From assembly GCF_001949145.1 (NCBI RefSeq), contig NW_019091582.1:207985-271984 (forward strand): 64,000 nucleotides of DNA, written 5' to 3'. The notes under the pieces are model-generated. The model worked only from the letters and a program-made list of their open reading frames with translations, made no database searches and was not told the origin of the DNA. The translations under genes and the position numbers were made by a program. The stretch is from Acanthaster planci. Taxonomy: Eukaryota; Echinodermata; Asteroidea; Valvatida; Acanthasteridae. Shown piece by piece: positions 45,803 to 59,900 of the stretch (positions are counted from its first letter, which is position 1; every line of letters begins with the position of its first letter).

Positions 45803-47059
45803 TATGCAAGTATACTAATTTTAACTCTGAAACTCTCAAGTGATACACAGACAGGTCACTCTACGCATCCACGGTCCAGAGATTGTGGCAGTTTTATGTC
45901 CCTGTTACCCCTGACCGCTGTAATTGGACATGGAGGAACCACTGAAATTGAGTTGTAATTGATTTGTAGGTAATTTGTAATACTGAATTACTCGTGGGAA
46001 TGAAAGAGTGTGTTCTAACCTTGCAGAATCACGCCAGATGTACCAGGACTCGAAAGGAAATTGGAGCCCAAATTTACAAAACAGCCCATATGTTCTCGTC
46101 AACCATCAAAAAAGGGAAAGAGTCTTCGGTGCAGGCAACAAATGTGCCAACGCTATTAGCTTAATTGCCCAAAAATTTTATCAATAGTTCTATGCCTATC
46201 ACTAACAGCATATGGCAACCCAATGACATCTGTACTATTTTTACAAGTGTGCTTTCCTGTGGTACGCGACAACTGGGGGCCCTCACTAGCTCCACAGGAG
46301 AATGCATATGTCTGTTAATTTAACGAAGTGTGATGTCATCAGTACATAGGCCTATTACATTTCTACGGTCCACAAACCCTCATCAGTGCCTGACAGTGGT
46401 GGTGCGATGAGCTAGATATGACCAGGGCTCTGTTTCTAAAGGCGGGAAGCAGAAAACATCATGCAGTTCAAATTCAACTGCTATTATACCAGCCCAGAAC
46501 TTGGCCATAGTCAAGGAGTGTACAGCACCAGGAAGGCTTACATACAACATGAAAAACTGACCAAAGTGAATGGGGAAGCTGCGATTGCCGTTTGTACCGG
46601 TATCACATGGGAAAGGCTTATGTTTTTCTTTACATGTCTCTCCCAATTTGATCGAGAAATTCTCACGCTGACCAATCAAACTGTAGAATTATTTGCATCG
46701 TCAAATGCATTCACGAAAAAATGCCGTATCTTTGAAGCTTACATTGGATATCAATTGGGTCAACAATGAATGTACTACCAACAAAGGTCATGCTCCCAGC
46801 ACCCTTAAAATGAGCAAAGCCTAAAACATATAATTCAAATAACTTGAATAAATAAATATTAATTAGCTCCTGTGATTTTGCCAAAGGACTGGTCCTTTTC
46901 ATATTTCCAGTGTCTAAAGTGCCACCCACGCCTTGACTAAATGCTACCCTAGACTCAGCTGGTAAAGCAATTTTTCGGTTACCAAATATTCCCTGCGCCA
47001 GATAAATTTCCAGGGTGAGGATTCCTAGGCAATTGATGCCCTACATTGGAGTCTGGGAC

Positions 47060-47978
47060 TCATTTCCTCTTGGAGTTCTCCCGCTTCCAGGTTTCAATCT
47101 TCTCCCGCAGCTCATCGTTGGGAATGACTTCCTCCATGGTGAGGGGTGACCGGTTGAACGGATCAGTGTGGTCACTGGAATACAAGATAAGCCAAGAAGG
47201 CATTCTTTTTCAAACTTGTTTGGTAAATGAGATTGGAGGAATCAGGATCAGTCTTTTGCAGCTGGGGTCGACAGTTTACACCTGCTCGGACTGAAAGTGT
47301 TTCAGTCCGAGATTTATCCAGCACTTTCCATTGTTATCACCCTTGCTCACTGGGCCCATGAAACATTCCAAGTACCACTTCAGCTATAGATGTTCAAATT
47401 GATCAGATATACAAAAGTAATGGTTGCCAGGAATAAAAGTTTAACACTGTAATTAGACACCTGCAGCTGAAGTGTAGGTCGCTTTTCAACCACAACTGTA
47501 CTGTCTGAAACTTCAAGTTCGTCAATTCTTTTTAGAACCTTGGCAAATCATGACAAAGATTGGCCCTAAAAGAGGCTTCTGCAAACTTCCAAATAAAATG
47601 TTTTGGTCAATCTAAAGATGAGTTAAACGGTGTCATGAACCAATTGTGTTCCAGAATGCTGGGGGGCCATATGCAATAGCACATGCAGTACTCAGATAAA
47701 GGTCATTTTCCCAAATCCTAACGTTTCCAAGAGATGAAAGATTTCATAAGTTTCTAGCATTTGTCAAAATATTTGTTTCAAAGTTGAAGGTTCACAAGGA
47801 AATTGCACCGAGCACTGCACCTCAGTAGATGCCTGGCTATAACAGCTCGTTCCATCACTATGCGGGAGGACGGCAGGGTCACGGGGTCACTCATGAGGGT
47901 AAAGGTCAAAGGGTCTATGAACTCATCAGGGGCATCAGCAAAGGTTTCCTCTTCCTCTTCCTGTTTAGCTGCCATGGC
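47060..47978 (-). other. UBE4A: UBE4A U-box exons (last two)
   Basis: Exon 47978-47821 starts with an acidic EEEEE run, then [18 protein letters not shown] and IARHLL, and splits the next Ser codon in phase 2. Exon 47174-47060 continues [16 protein letters not shown] and ends KRENSKRK. The U-box is a RING-like fold without zinc ligands that binds E2 enzymes. Its Pro and hydrophobic E2-contact positions (SDPV, DPFNR) are present, so ligase activity should be retained. No polyadenylation signal was found close to the stop. Confidence 0.93.
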
Positions 47979-50900
47979 CTGTGACAAAGAAAGAAAGAAT
48001 AACAACATCTGGTTGTGTTTTTCTGAACAAATTTGACTTTGGCACCAAGAAACGGAATGGTTTTAATGAATATGCATTAATGTATGTATACATTGAAACC
48101 AAAAGAGACTTTGATTGTTATCAGTTGCTATGGATTATAAGACTGTAGGTAACCCCTCGGAGACGGTTAGTCCGGTTTGCAGTACTGTTCTCCAGCACTG
48201 AACTTAGCAGATATGCTCCTCTAGCCCTGGTTTGTGAAGGGCATGTTAGAGATCAAAACTGGCTACCTAATTGCCCAAAATCTGGGATCCAAACAAAAGA
48301 CTGGGGATTACAAATCTCAGTGTATAATCTGAGGAAATGCTGCGGTGGTGGCAGCGTACTCAAAAAGCGTGTCCTTTTGGTAAGGCTGCACATGTGTTTA
48401 ACAGTGCTGCAGTCCCAGAGTGGATGATCCTTTGTTTTGGTAGAGTGAAGAAAGCTCAGTGAAAATACTCATATTCCTGGAACTGTGAGTACTACGACAT
48501 CAAGGTCTGACCATCACAGTGCACTTTAATAGGTAGCTTGTGCTGGACAATCTAAGGTCATTTTTCTGGAACCCACAAACCATTCTTGTGGGGCGACCTG
48601 CTGTGTGCCCCCAAGCCAAATACAAACTGATGACAATTCATCCAGGACTCATCCAGGACAAATGCAGGGCTTCTTGCAGGTGAAGTGAGTGGTGCCACCT
48701 GCAACCTGTCTGCACCTTGTCCCAGATGAGTTTTGAGCTGGTTCCTAAGTATGTGCATACCACCTGTGAGTGAACAAGGTACAACCAAAGTCATGGCTTC
48801 TTACCTCTGGTGGCAGGATTAGTCTCTAGACTTCTTTCTTCACTTTCATAATAGAGCAGAGAGGAGGGGTGCATCCCCCTTTGAGTAATGACAGCTCTTA
48901 ATGGTGTCTGTAAGAGATCATACCACTGGCAAGGTAGGAAACAGGGAATCACCCTCAAAAATCAAATGCACTTCTTACCCTGACCCTCTCGGCAAAGGCT
49001 GCCATTGCCTCGATCATCTCGATGGGGGCTATGATCTTCTTCAGGACCCGGTCGGCCCGGGTGAAGAGGGTTGCCGAGTAGGACCGGCCATCCCGCGAGA
49101 CGGCCGCGCAAAACCTCTCGTCCTCGCCCAGGTTGAGGTAGACCTGGCAGATGTGCTGCACCAGGCTGCCCGGCCTGAACTCAAACTCGTCAAAGTTCTT
49201 GACCTTCAGGGCACCCATCTTGGGACCCACCTAGGTTGAAAAATAACCAAGAGGAATATCTTACAGCAGAAAAATAACAATCCTTGCTTACTTTTTTCAG
49301 GAGGTAGGCTACAATGGGTGTAATCACGAAAGAGTACACCACCAACTATTACCCTATTGGCAGTGTGTTACAAACAAATATACCAAATACTCAGATTCAC
49401 CACATTCATCCTTTTCTTGAGTTTCACGTACCATTTTACCAATGTTTTGCTGAATTCTTCTATTCTACAAAAGTCATCAGGATTTGCTCCGTGATGTAAT
49501 TTAAACTCTGTGTTGATTAAAAAGGATATATTTGGAACTGGTGATGATGATTTGCTGAAAACAGCTTGCTGCAAGCTCACAGCCGTTTCTGTATGAGATG
49601 GCAAGCCATCTCCAAAAGTCATGACTGTCTGGAAATACACACATGCATGAACGGTAGCCACTGGCTACCCACTGTGGCTATGCCCCATTGATGCATGTGG
49701 TCTCTGGGCATTGCAGCCACAGTCCCATGTTAGGGCAAAGAGATGAGACACCTACCAGCTTCAGCAAGAAGTCGTTGAACATGGCTGCCACTCTGTCCAC
49801 CATTACCGGATGCACAAATATTGCCTTGATCTCTGAAAATACAAGCACAATAAAGGTGTTGGAATTCTATGTTTGCTTCTACCAAACAAATTACAAGACT
49901 CCATTCACAGCAGGGGCACAAGGTTAGAAATTTGAGTTATTTCTTACCATCATTTTGTTCCCTGTTCAATTATAGTTTTGATTAACCTTCCTTTGGTTTG
50001 ACAGCACAAATATGCGCGAGTGCCCACAGTCACTCTCTTGCATGTGTTTTCTATATGGAACACCAACATGCACAGGTTCAGTGTGTACACAGTTGGTTGC
50101 CAGAACAAAATGACACAGGGTGTATCATGATATTCACTCATGTCAAATTATCAAAAAATATCAAGAGGGCTCTAGATCACTGTCAAAACAAATATCCTGG
50201 TTTTGTGTTCAGCTAGTTTAAAACCTTGCTGTGGAATGAAATACAGATCCGTTGCAAACGGCATCTGTGACTGAAGTAAACAACTGTTGCCAAATGCCAA
50301 AGTGTCGACATCCTGTGCTCTGTATTTCCAGCATTTGCTTTGAGGTTCTAATGTACAGTTTCCAAGGAAACTGTCTAACAAATACTTGGCTGTATGGATT
50401 ATGTATTCATTCCCCATCTCGGTTTCATTGCCAATGGAAACTTTTGTGAGCAAAGCTGCTATTAGAAAACAAGCCCACAGTCGCTCACCACTGGTGATGA
50501 ACTTTAGAATATTCATGGACTCGTTGGACATGACGTTGAAGAAGCGCGCTATGCTGCCGTTGGTGCGCAGGGCACCCTCTCGCTGCTGCAGATCCAGGGG
50601 TGACAGACTGCGCCATTCACCGCTGTCTCGCTGATGCTGCATCTCCTTGATCTGTTTCAGATTCTGCAGCGGATGGCCGGACACAAGTTACGAATTGTTT
50701 CCTTGGTGCTGACAGTACGGCTACAATTCCCATGGTGTATCAGCAACATGAAAACAAACTTGTGTTTGACTGAGCACAGCGCTCGGTCAAACGAAAATTT
50801 AGTTGACGATACTTCATACTCTATGCACATATGGTGCCCCCCTTACATGTTGAAGAGATTGCTTCCATGGGACTGTTCAAATTTCAGGGGCAATATGGAT

Positions 50901-53900
50901 ATTGTGCACATTAATACGAAATTTCATTGCAGGTTCTTCATACGATATGCACACAAACCAATGTGCATACCATGCAGGTGTGAAAAATAGTTTACATGCG
51001 TCTGTTACAATTTCAGAGACAGTATGGGTATTGTGCACATTAAGATGAAAAATTTATGAAGTGCACACATGCAGTGTGTCCAATACAAATGGGAGATATG
51101 TGTAGTCTCCTGGGGCTATTCCATCTTCCGATTTAATACGGGACTCTGCCCGGCGAGATGAAAGCTTGTCAACAGTACTACAGTACTTGTCATTGGTCCA
51201 AAAGTCTCATCCACAGCTCAAGCATAGAGATCACAACGTCCTTAGAGCATGGGAATTAATGTTGATTTTGAAAAAGTTCATAAAACATTCCCATACCTTT
51301 TAAATGTGTAAACATCTCACCCTTACCACAGTGTCATTGAAAACTTTAAACACAACAAATTGTATACAATGTAAATAGTTGACAGAAAGCTCCGCTGATG
51401 AATTCATGGTATTCCTTTGATACGACCGAGCATGAAGTGTTTTGAAAATCTGATTATAGTTGCCATGCATCATTTACAATAAAAACGAATGCCAAAAGTC
51501 AAACCTCTAAAAGGGATGGTTTGGTTTAGACACTTAGAAAAATCTGTAATCGGATTTGGACCTTTTTTCATTTGAACATGCAAACGTCCCACCCTTATGA
51601 GTACCAAGTGTTGACAAAGACATCAGTTTACCTTGTAAATATGTATTTGTGTTGCTTTGATCACAAAAAAGACATCAATTTTGAAGAAAGCAATTTGTCA
51701 AACTTGATTCACCACAGTGTGAAATGGGGAGAAATAACGAAGTTACAGTCATTTGCAAAAGGTTAAGACCACCTGGAATTTTACAGGTGTTTCTGTCAAA
51801 GGGCCTGCATTCCTCTGTCTCATCGGATGATTACATAATATGTTCTAGTGGTCCATAACATAAAAGTAGTGCTGTTAGCCCATTGGAATGGAAGTTTTTG
51901 TCAAGACACGTCTGGTATGGCATTTTGTCTTTACCGCTGCTGCAGCATGGGTAAAAAAGCCAGTCTAAGTCAGGTTCAAAGGGCCCATAGTGATCCTCCA
52001 TCAAGAGGGGTACTCTTACTCTTAACGTCAAAATAGTGAGAGGGCTGGTTGCAGCAACACTGCTGTGCACAATGCCATTTCAAATTTCAAGGAGATGGCT
52101 CAATTTCTAACCAGAAAAGGCACTGTCGTCCAAAAAAACTACCCCCTGTGAAGACCATGTGGTCTGGTGAATTGTTGTGAAGGATCCCTTGAGCTCTCGT
52201 CGAAAGATCAAGGCAGCTTTGCAGTCCACTGGGACAAATATTAGTGTAAGCACCACTTCTCGCCATTTGAAAATAACTAAATGAAATAAATGTAAGTTTC
52301 AAAGATTTACATTTGCTGAACTTTGGTTTTCCTTCGAGGTACTGCATTTTGTATAGATGGTCTTAAAACGTTTGCAAATGACCGTAAATGCTACAAGTTT
52401 TGAGCGTCATCCTCCCTTCAACAACTGGAAGTGTTCTTCAATTCTGTGACCTAATTATCCAGGTTTTCATTCACAAGCACCACAGCTGTACCTAGATAGA
52501 GTAGCCCCAGCTTCAGACTTTGGAACCAAAATGGCAGCTCATTCTGTGTGAAGTACAGCATGCAGCTATTGTGTGCTAACTGTCCATGTGTACTGATGCA
52601 TAATCCACCATTTTGGTTCCAACCATTGGGACATTCATGTCACAGCTCTCTCTATGAACAGCTCTGAAAAGCACCCAATCGGTACTTACATCCATTGCCT
52701 CGTCCAGCATGAAGATGGCATCATTGATGAGGAGATTGATGAAACGAAGAAACAGGGGTGCGTTGGCTGCCTCCATTGACTGCAAGGCTTCCTTAGCTAT
52801 CTCCTTGATTTAAAAAAAGGGAGAGAGCATGCAGCGACATATTACTTAGCCGTGTCCGAAACGGGCTTCCAGAGCTACGGCTAGGTCTATCGTCTGCGCG
52901 TCTCCACGCATTTCCAATTGAGTGAAGACCAAGACCTAGCTCTAGACAAGAGATTCGGATGCAGCCTTAGCCTTGTAAATTACGGTTTATGGAATCAAAT
53001 TATGCAGAATACTACCATTGCCCGAAGGATTTTGGAGGATTGAGGAGGGTTAGGGTTAATATTTATTTCTCCTTAAATGCAGATTGACTAAACATTTCCC
53101 AGTTTTCTTGCTCCTGCAGAGTCATCCACAATAAGCCATTTGCGAGTTAAATTCATGCGAACAGAACAACTTCAATTCTCCTCACTAAAAGCACTTTTGC
53201 TATACCTCGTGATTTCGGGCAAGCTTTTGCATAGTTACATAAGAGACGCCTTGCAACAATACACTGTTTTCAATGGATTAGAACGGCACAAAGGAACCAG
53301 TCCATTCCAGAGATGGCAGTCGCTCTGCAAAAGCTTGCCCTGAATCACGAGGTATAGCAACAGTGGTTTTAATATGGAGAATTCAAGTTGTTATGTTCAC
53401 GTGAGTTTAAAGATCTCAGTGTACCAGATTTTATTCAAATTTAACTTGCAAGTGGCCTATTGTTATACGGAATCTTCGTACATAGCAGGCAAGCTGTGCA
53501 TTACAGCTGGAAAAGGAGAATATTTGTGGATAAAAGAACAAGTCCTAACCGCAGCCACAAATGTCTCGGAAAGTTCAATCTACAGATCTTTCCTTATTCC
53601 ATCTTCTGCAAATCTTTGGGCCATGATGTTGGAAGATTAAGGAAAAGAAGCATGTTGTCAAAAGGGAAAGAAAAAAAAACGATGTATATTTAATTCACCA
53701 AAAACTGTTCATTGTAAATAGGAAATGTGACATTGTGTCATGCTTTTTGGTTTCAAGCAGGGAAAAACTGAACTCCATTCTAGAAGACCAATCAAGTGTC
53801 CTATTAATGGAGGGGGGTTGAAGGTCAAGGTGAGAGAAGATGGGCAGGGGAGGGGGTGAATTTATACCTTCATGCTCTGTCTGTGTTGCTGTAAGCTCCA

Positions 53901-56900
53901 GAGGTATTTGAGGATGTGATACATGGGCCGTCGGTAGTTGAACTTCTGTTCAAAGGCATGGGCATCTCCCGAGAACTCAATGTCCACATAGATGCTGAGC
54001 AGCGACCGCGAGACAAGTGGAAGGAGGGGATGTTCCTGGAACACTTTCTCCCGATTGAACCTGGGAAGAGCAATCGACAAGGGAAGGACAGATTCTTAAG
54101 AGTTGAACTTTTTTTTTGAAGGGGAGGAGTTGGGATTAGGGTGTTTCGTGTATAAATGGAAAACGGTGGGTTCTGAAATGTATTTTGGGTGTGCGGCAAT
54201 AAGGTTAGGGTTCAAAGGTGGATCCATAGCCCAAATTTCAGGGGGCCAAATTGCTTCAGGGGAGCCACAAACTTTGGGGAATTTGTCATGTAACCTTTGA
54301 TGGCCTTTCTGACGGGCGAGGCAAAATTTAGGGTTTATTATGCGCTTTTGGATGGAAGGGAAATGAAATCTCCTTCCTCATGTATTTCAAAAACCAAAAA
54401 TTGTGTTCTTTAAGGAGAAGTCCATGACCAACATGGGCCCCTCCCGGATCCGCCCTTTTTCAGGCTTGTGGCTCCCAGTCCAGCCACTGATTACATGCTA
54501 TAACCTTCAGCAAGTCAATTTACTCAATTTCCCTCTTTCCACACGAGGATGTCAACACGCAGCTGTAATTCACAGGCAATAATGCAAGAACCACCAACCA
54601 GACTACCGGTAAATGCAATTTGTTGGTACCTGTGCTACTGTTAACATCTACAGGTGCTACTAGTAAACTCCTATAGGAATAGCACACTGCACAAGATGAT
54701 CCGATGTTGCAGTGCTGTCATTTTCGCAACTTTTGTCAATTGCCGAAGTTTGTTTAGGTCGTTTCGTTGTACAGTTTCTCAGCATGTCAACTGAGCTTGA
54801 AGACATACATGAAGACATCCTTTAGGGCACACAGCTTCGCCTTGGATGCTATGAGCCCCTTGGGACATTAAAATGTCATTATCCCACATGGGATATGGCG
54901 ACGGTACCCAAGACGAAACTAGAGTTGTGGTGGAACAATAAATGATTTTGCTGCAGAGCATTTGAATAGTTTTGGACTTGAATTCGGACCGGAGGCCTTC
55001 TGAAGGTCTTCAAATGGCCCTGTAGGATGTTGTGACTGTCTTTAGAGGTCTTCACTCTTGACGGCAACACTGAATGAAGCTATGTCAAACTAAGTTTCGC
55101 GAGTTTCCAAATATTTAAACTTGCATTTCACTTTTCTGCGCTGAAAGCAGGAAAGACCCTGTCAAGGGCAAAATGCAAATTAGCTAATTATGACCAACTT
55201 TTTTTGTCCATCTTTCAATATCCAACACTGCAGGAAAATTTTGGAAATTCTCTCATAACTCTCAAAATGTTGATGAGTTAAGAAGAACTGACAGATGAAT
55301 TTCACAAAACAAAGATTTGACCTAGATTCTTTACTTACGTTGTCACAATGGCCTTTGCCTGGTCCTTAGGAGGGATTAGGCCCTCCATCACCTCCGCAAG
55401 CTTCGCCCGGAGGTGGGGGTTGTTCATCCGACCTTTACTCCCCATGAAGGTCACGATGAAGGCCATCAGGTGGCCCAGGGACTCCGCCCCATCCTCAAAC
55501 TTCTGCTCGGCAAAGCGGCGCAGGAACTGCAGGAAGTTGATCAGGTTCTCGGCCAGGAACTCGGGCACGTCAGCCAGGCAGTGGGGTACGGACGCAGCCC
55601 CTTCATCCCCAGGGGGCAAGGGGTAGGAAGGCATCCGGAGAGTGGTTCGGTCTTCGGTGGTAGCTAACTGGATGAGGAGACGGGCCGTAGCTAGGTGGAG
55701 GTTCCAGCTGTGCTGGACCAGCTGAGGCTCTAGGAGGGCAGTTCTTAAAGACAGGAACAGGGCCATGGCTGGTGTAGAGGAAAGATATTACAAGGGGGGA
55801 CATTACTATGGCTGTCTGATGGGCTAAAAACGGACTTGTGGGAAGGAACATTGTAAAGGAGGAAATAACTGGGTACACAGGGTTTATACCCATATCTCTT
55901 CATTTCTATTCATCTAGCACAACTATAGTATACATCCAGCAATGTACAATAGCGCCAATGTTCAGTTTCAGGGGTGGAAGGAAAACCCCAGTAAATATTC
56001 CAGGGATTCAGGAGGGGAAAAAGAAATCTGTATGTTGACCTAGGTGAGATTAGATCCTCAGGCTGAAGAGAACCATGAAAAGTTAACCACCACCTCAACC
56101 TGACCCGTCCCCCTCACTGCAACTCACCGATATCCATCTGTTCTCGGAGCCTCTCCACGGCGGGGTTGGTCCTCCCACCCCTGGTGCCCAGTCCCTGCAT
56201 CTCCTGATAGGCCTCCTGGATACGGTGTAGATCCCGGTTGAGCCGGTTGAAGCGCTCCAGCACGCTGTGGTAGCCCAGGTGTAGACAACGCTGAGTCAGG
56301 AAGAAGATCTCCGTGGTGAACTTGTATGGAGGGCGGGCGGGTAGCGAGGGGGCAGCGCTAAGCGTGCCTCCATCATCATCAGCTAACTTAATGAGGCACG
56401 TCTCCTTAGGGAGCCCTGGCAGACAGATGCAACAAGACTTTGGTTATTTGCCTCAGGTTTCAATTTTAGAGATCAGAATGTGTTTGTGTCATATAAATTT
56501 CGAAAATTAAACAAACATTTAAAGAAAAAGAGGGCTTAAGGTTAAAGTGCAAAAGGAACATCATTTATCAGACTTGTATGACTTGTGACTCGGACTCGAG
56601 TCCGACTCGAGTCACATTTTTAATGACTCGGGCTCAAGTCATTTTGACTTACGACTCGGACTCAGGGTTACGGACTCGGACTTAGACTCGACCCCCCATT
56701 GACTTGTGTATCGACAGAAATTACCGCACTGCACACATGCACATATGTAAGTCGTTTTCTTTACTGTGCAGTATAGGGCACTCAATGCGGTGCGTACGTG
56801 GCCGGTTATCAATATATTGGTTAAAGATATCAATAAACCAAAACTTGTACCCCGCTGTCCACACGTAATACTGAATTGGTGCAAGATTACTAGGGTAAGG

Positions 56901-59900
56901 TACCAGACTTTCCTTGTCAGACGTCCTGTTATTCACACAGGTATGCTGTCGCATCACATTAACGTGATATGAATAGTCTGCTCATCTGCCCGTTTCGTGC
57001 GGTACTTCCAGTTTTAAATGTACATGCAATGCGTCGATCATCATGATGGCATCCACCTCCAAAATTGTTAAGTTTGGGTATCTGAACTTTGAGAGAAACA
57101 CGAATGGAAAGTCTAGTGCAGAATTCAAGTTCTGTCAAAGAAGAACTGAAGAGAAAACCGGCACCACATCAAACTTTAATCGCCACCTTTCGCGTGCGCA
57201 TCCTAACAAGTTTGTTTTCCCATGTCATAGTTTTACTAGGCCTAGGCTAATTCGTTAATGTAAAAGATGACTTGTGACTCAGACTTGGACTCAACATTTG
57301 TGACTTGTAACTTGGACTTGACCTGGAGGACTCGGAACTCAGATTTGGACTCAAGAAATGTGACTCACACTCAATGTTTCATGACTCGAATACAAGCCTG
57401 TCATTTATAGGTTGCACCTCACAGTAAATTGACCATAAATGGTGTTTTTCACTGTGGTTTGACAACATTTGCTTGAGCATAACTGTTATATTGGTGGATT
57501 ACTCTGAATAAACAACTTGGAGCCATGTCACTGCTTAGCAATAGCTTTTTTTGTAAATTAACACTGAAAAGAGCCACGGGCAGATTCTGCCCCTCCCCCT
57601 GGCATTTTTTCTGATATCGCCGCAGTTCCATTTTTTTTCAGGACTTGAGCCTTTAGGAGTTTTTAGAGTAACTCTTGGCAGTCATTCTGACACCAATTTA
57701 ATGAATCTCAAACATTCCGGTCTTGCGCAGCTTGCAGTTTTCTGAGACAAGTCAGCTAAAAATATACACTTTTTCCACTGCGGTGCTCAATGCACATGGT
57801 CTGACACGCGTACAGCCTTGAACTTCCAATGACCATAAAAACAAAACCAAATGTCTGATTCAGTTCAAATCTCACATGTATATTAATAACGAGTGTCTTT
57901 AAGTGCATGTCAAGTTTCAAATAAATTGAGCGAGGCACTACCGAGTTCTTGGGGAGGAGGGGGCAGGAAAGACCCACCCCCATTCGGCTGTGAGATGGGC
58001 CCAAATAACCCGGCTCTTTGAGGGTTAAGACGCCAAGGGCACCACATTAATGCCGCCGACACAGGCTTTATAGCGCACACTATGGCTAGATAAATTCAGG
58101 TACATTTACAAAACTCTTCAAGGTAGAAATTCTCAGATTGAAGGATAAAATAATCAGAAACTGAACTTAAAATGTACATTTCTGACTGATTACAATGATG
58201 AAAACGTAGACATTCCAAGAACTGGATGTTTTTAAAATTTGAAAGCACTCTCAGAACCTTTTACAGTGTTGGCTTAAAGTGAAGTGCTTTTGCATGGCTT
58301 GGGATTTTGTTTTAAAATTTCAAGTGATTTTCGCGGCTTTCAAACCCTAGTGCAGAAAATAAGACTGACGATAAGACTTCATTATTGGTTTAACAAGGGT
58401 TGGTGGCATACCACCGTACTGCAAGTGCTATTAGCAGCAGACTGACGAGCAATTATAATTCAGATGTCATTCTCATCACGTTCTTACTCCCTTACTGTCC
58501 CCAAATGCATGCTTGAACAGCGGCCGCAAACTGAACACTCGTGACAAGTCTTCACAGGTCCTCCTGTTTCTGCCGCAAGCTTTTACGAAATAGCTAGGAC
58601 CAAAGACATTCCTTTAATGTTCACCCGACTCTTAGCAAAAGTGCTTGTAACAGTGCTGTAGTCAAGACCTCTTCAGACCATCGCAAGACCCCATCACAAG
58701 AGCTCATCACAAGACCCCGCAAACTACCACAAGACCCAACAAGATCGACCATCACAACACCCCATCACAAGACCACACAAACTACCACAAGACCATTACA
58801 AAACTCCATCACAAGACCCCACAAGACCATCACAAGACCCCATCACAAGACCGCACAAACTACCACAAGACCATTACAAAACTCCATCACAAGACCCCAC
58901 AAGACCATTACAAACCCCATCACAAGACCCCACAAGACCATTACAAAACCCCATCACAAGACCACACAAACTAGCACAAGACCATTACAAAACCCCATCA
59001 CAAGACCCCACAAGACCATCACAACAACCCATCACAAGACCACACAAACTACCACAAGACCCCATCACAAGACCACACAAACTACCACAACAACCCATCA
59101 CAAGACCACACAAGCTACCACAAGACCCCATCACAAGACCGCACAAACTAACGTACCACAAGACCAACACATGACCTCCTGTCTCAGTCCACATTACAAG
59201 CTCTTCAAAGGAACAGTACAAAAACATTCCTCTGTCACTTGTGACTGGTCTTGTGATGGGCTCCGCTACAAAACAGGTGTGCAACTAAAACACTGAGAAG
59301 TGAACATGTATCTCAGTTTATACTCCTTCAGATCAAGACAAAGGTCACTCTAAGGTCATTTAAGGGGTCATTTCCAACAACTGTTACCTCGTAGATGCAC
59401 CCCCTTGGCGTTCATCTCCTCCTCTCCCGCGTTGCTGCTCAGCTCCAGCCGACTGTAGCTCAGGTCCACACCCAGGATCTTGCTGGAGTCTGGCGCAGTG
59501 AACGGGGTGCAGAATCGCACCATGACAGCTCCCAGGTTCACAAAGAAGGCGTCGCTGGCGAAGACCTGGCCAAAGTTGGGCAGCTCCCTGGACCAGAGTT
59601 TAGCCCGTCCTGCACAATGCGCGGTGGGAAGGTCAAAGGGATTGAAGACACATTGCATCCTTCAAAGCCACAGTAATTAGGTTTCTTGTTGCTACTGGGG
59701 TGCTTAGCACACATCAATATAACCGTTCTGGTAATCAACTACTTCTAAGACATTTTATCTCAATTCATGCATGTACATTTGGACAAAAATAAATGTGCAG
59801 AAAAAGTTATTGTCTCAAAACCGCAAAAGAAGCGAAAGACAATTATTTTCAATAGTTTATTTCCTTGACACAACACAAGCATGATCTGACCAATACCGAC

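Larger units (their letters stand above)
37982..47059. other. Repeat-rich region between the FReD cluster and UBE4A
   Basis: The first roughly 370 bp align with the 3' flank of gene 3. Beyond that I see a dispersed repeat (38755-38870), a duplicated minus-strand segment (38989-39190 and 42215-42380), an orphan FReD exon (40667-40774), recurring GTCAGTTCGTGAAAAC motifs (41033-41312), two inverted-repeat elements and a gap. Open frames of up to 102 codons (46461-46769) have no recognisable domain. No intact gene is supported. Confidence 0.45.

Noticed and set aside
45411-45958. Open frames of 108-163 codons on both strands
   Set aside because: Most of their length is the 280-N gap.
46383-46769. 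Overlapping 98-102 codon frames on both strands downstream of UBE4A
   Set aside because: Neither product has a motif, and the frames lie in the expected 3' UTR or flank of UBE4A. Overlap on both strands suggests chance.
50172-50684. 170-codon minus-strand frame as a stand-alone gene
   Set aside because: Only 50663-50489 is coding, as a UBE4A exon. The rest is readthrough past a good splice donor (GTGAGC) into the intron.
58985-59284. Minus-strand 99-codon frame with [11 protein letters not shown] repeats, looking like a Cys-rich repeat protein
   Set aside because: It is the CACAAGACC minisatellite read through inside a UBE4A intron.
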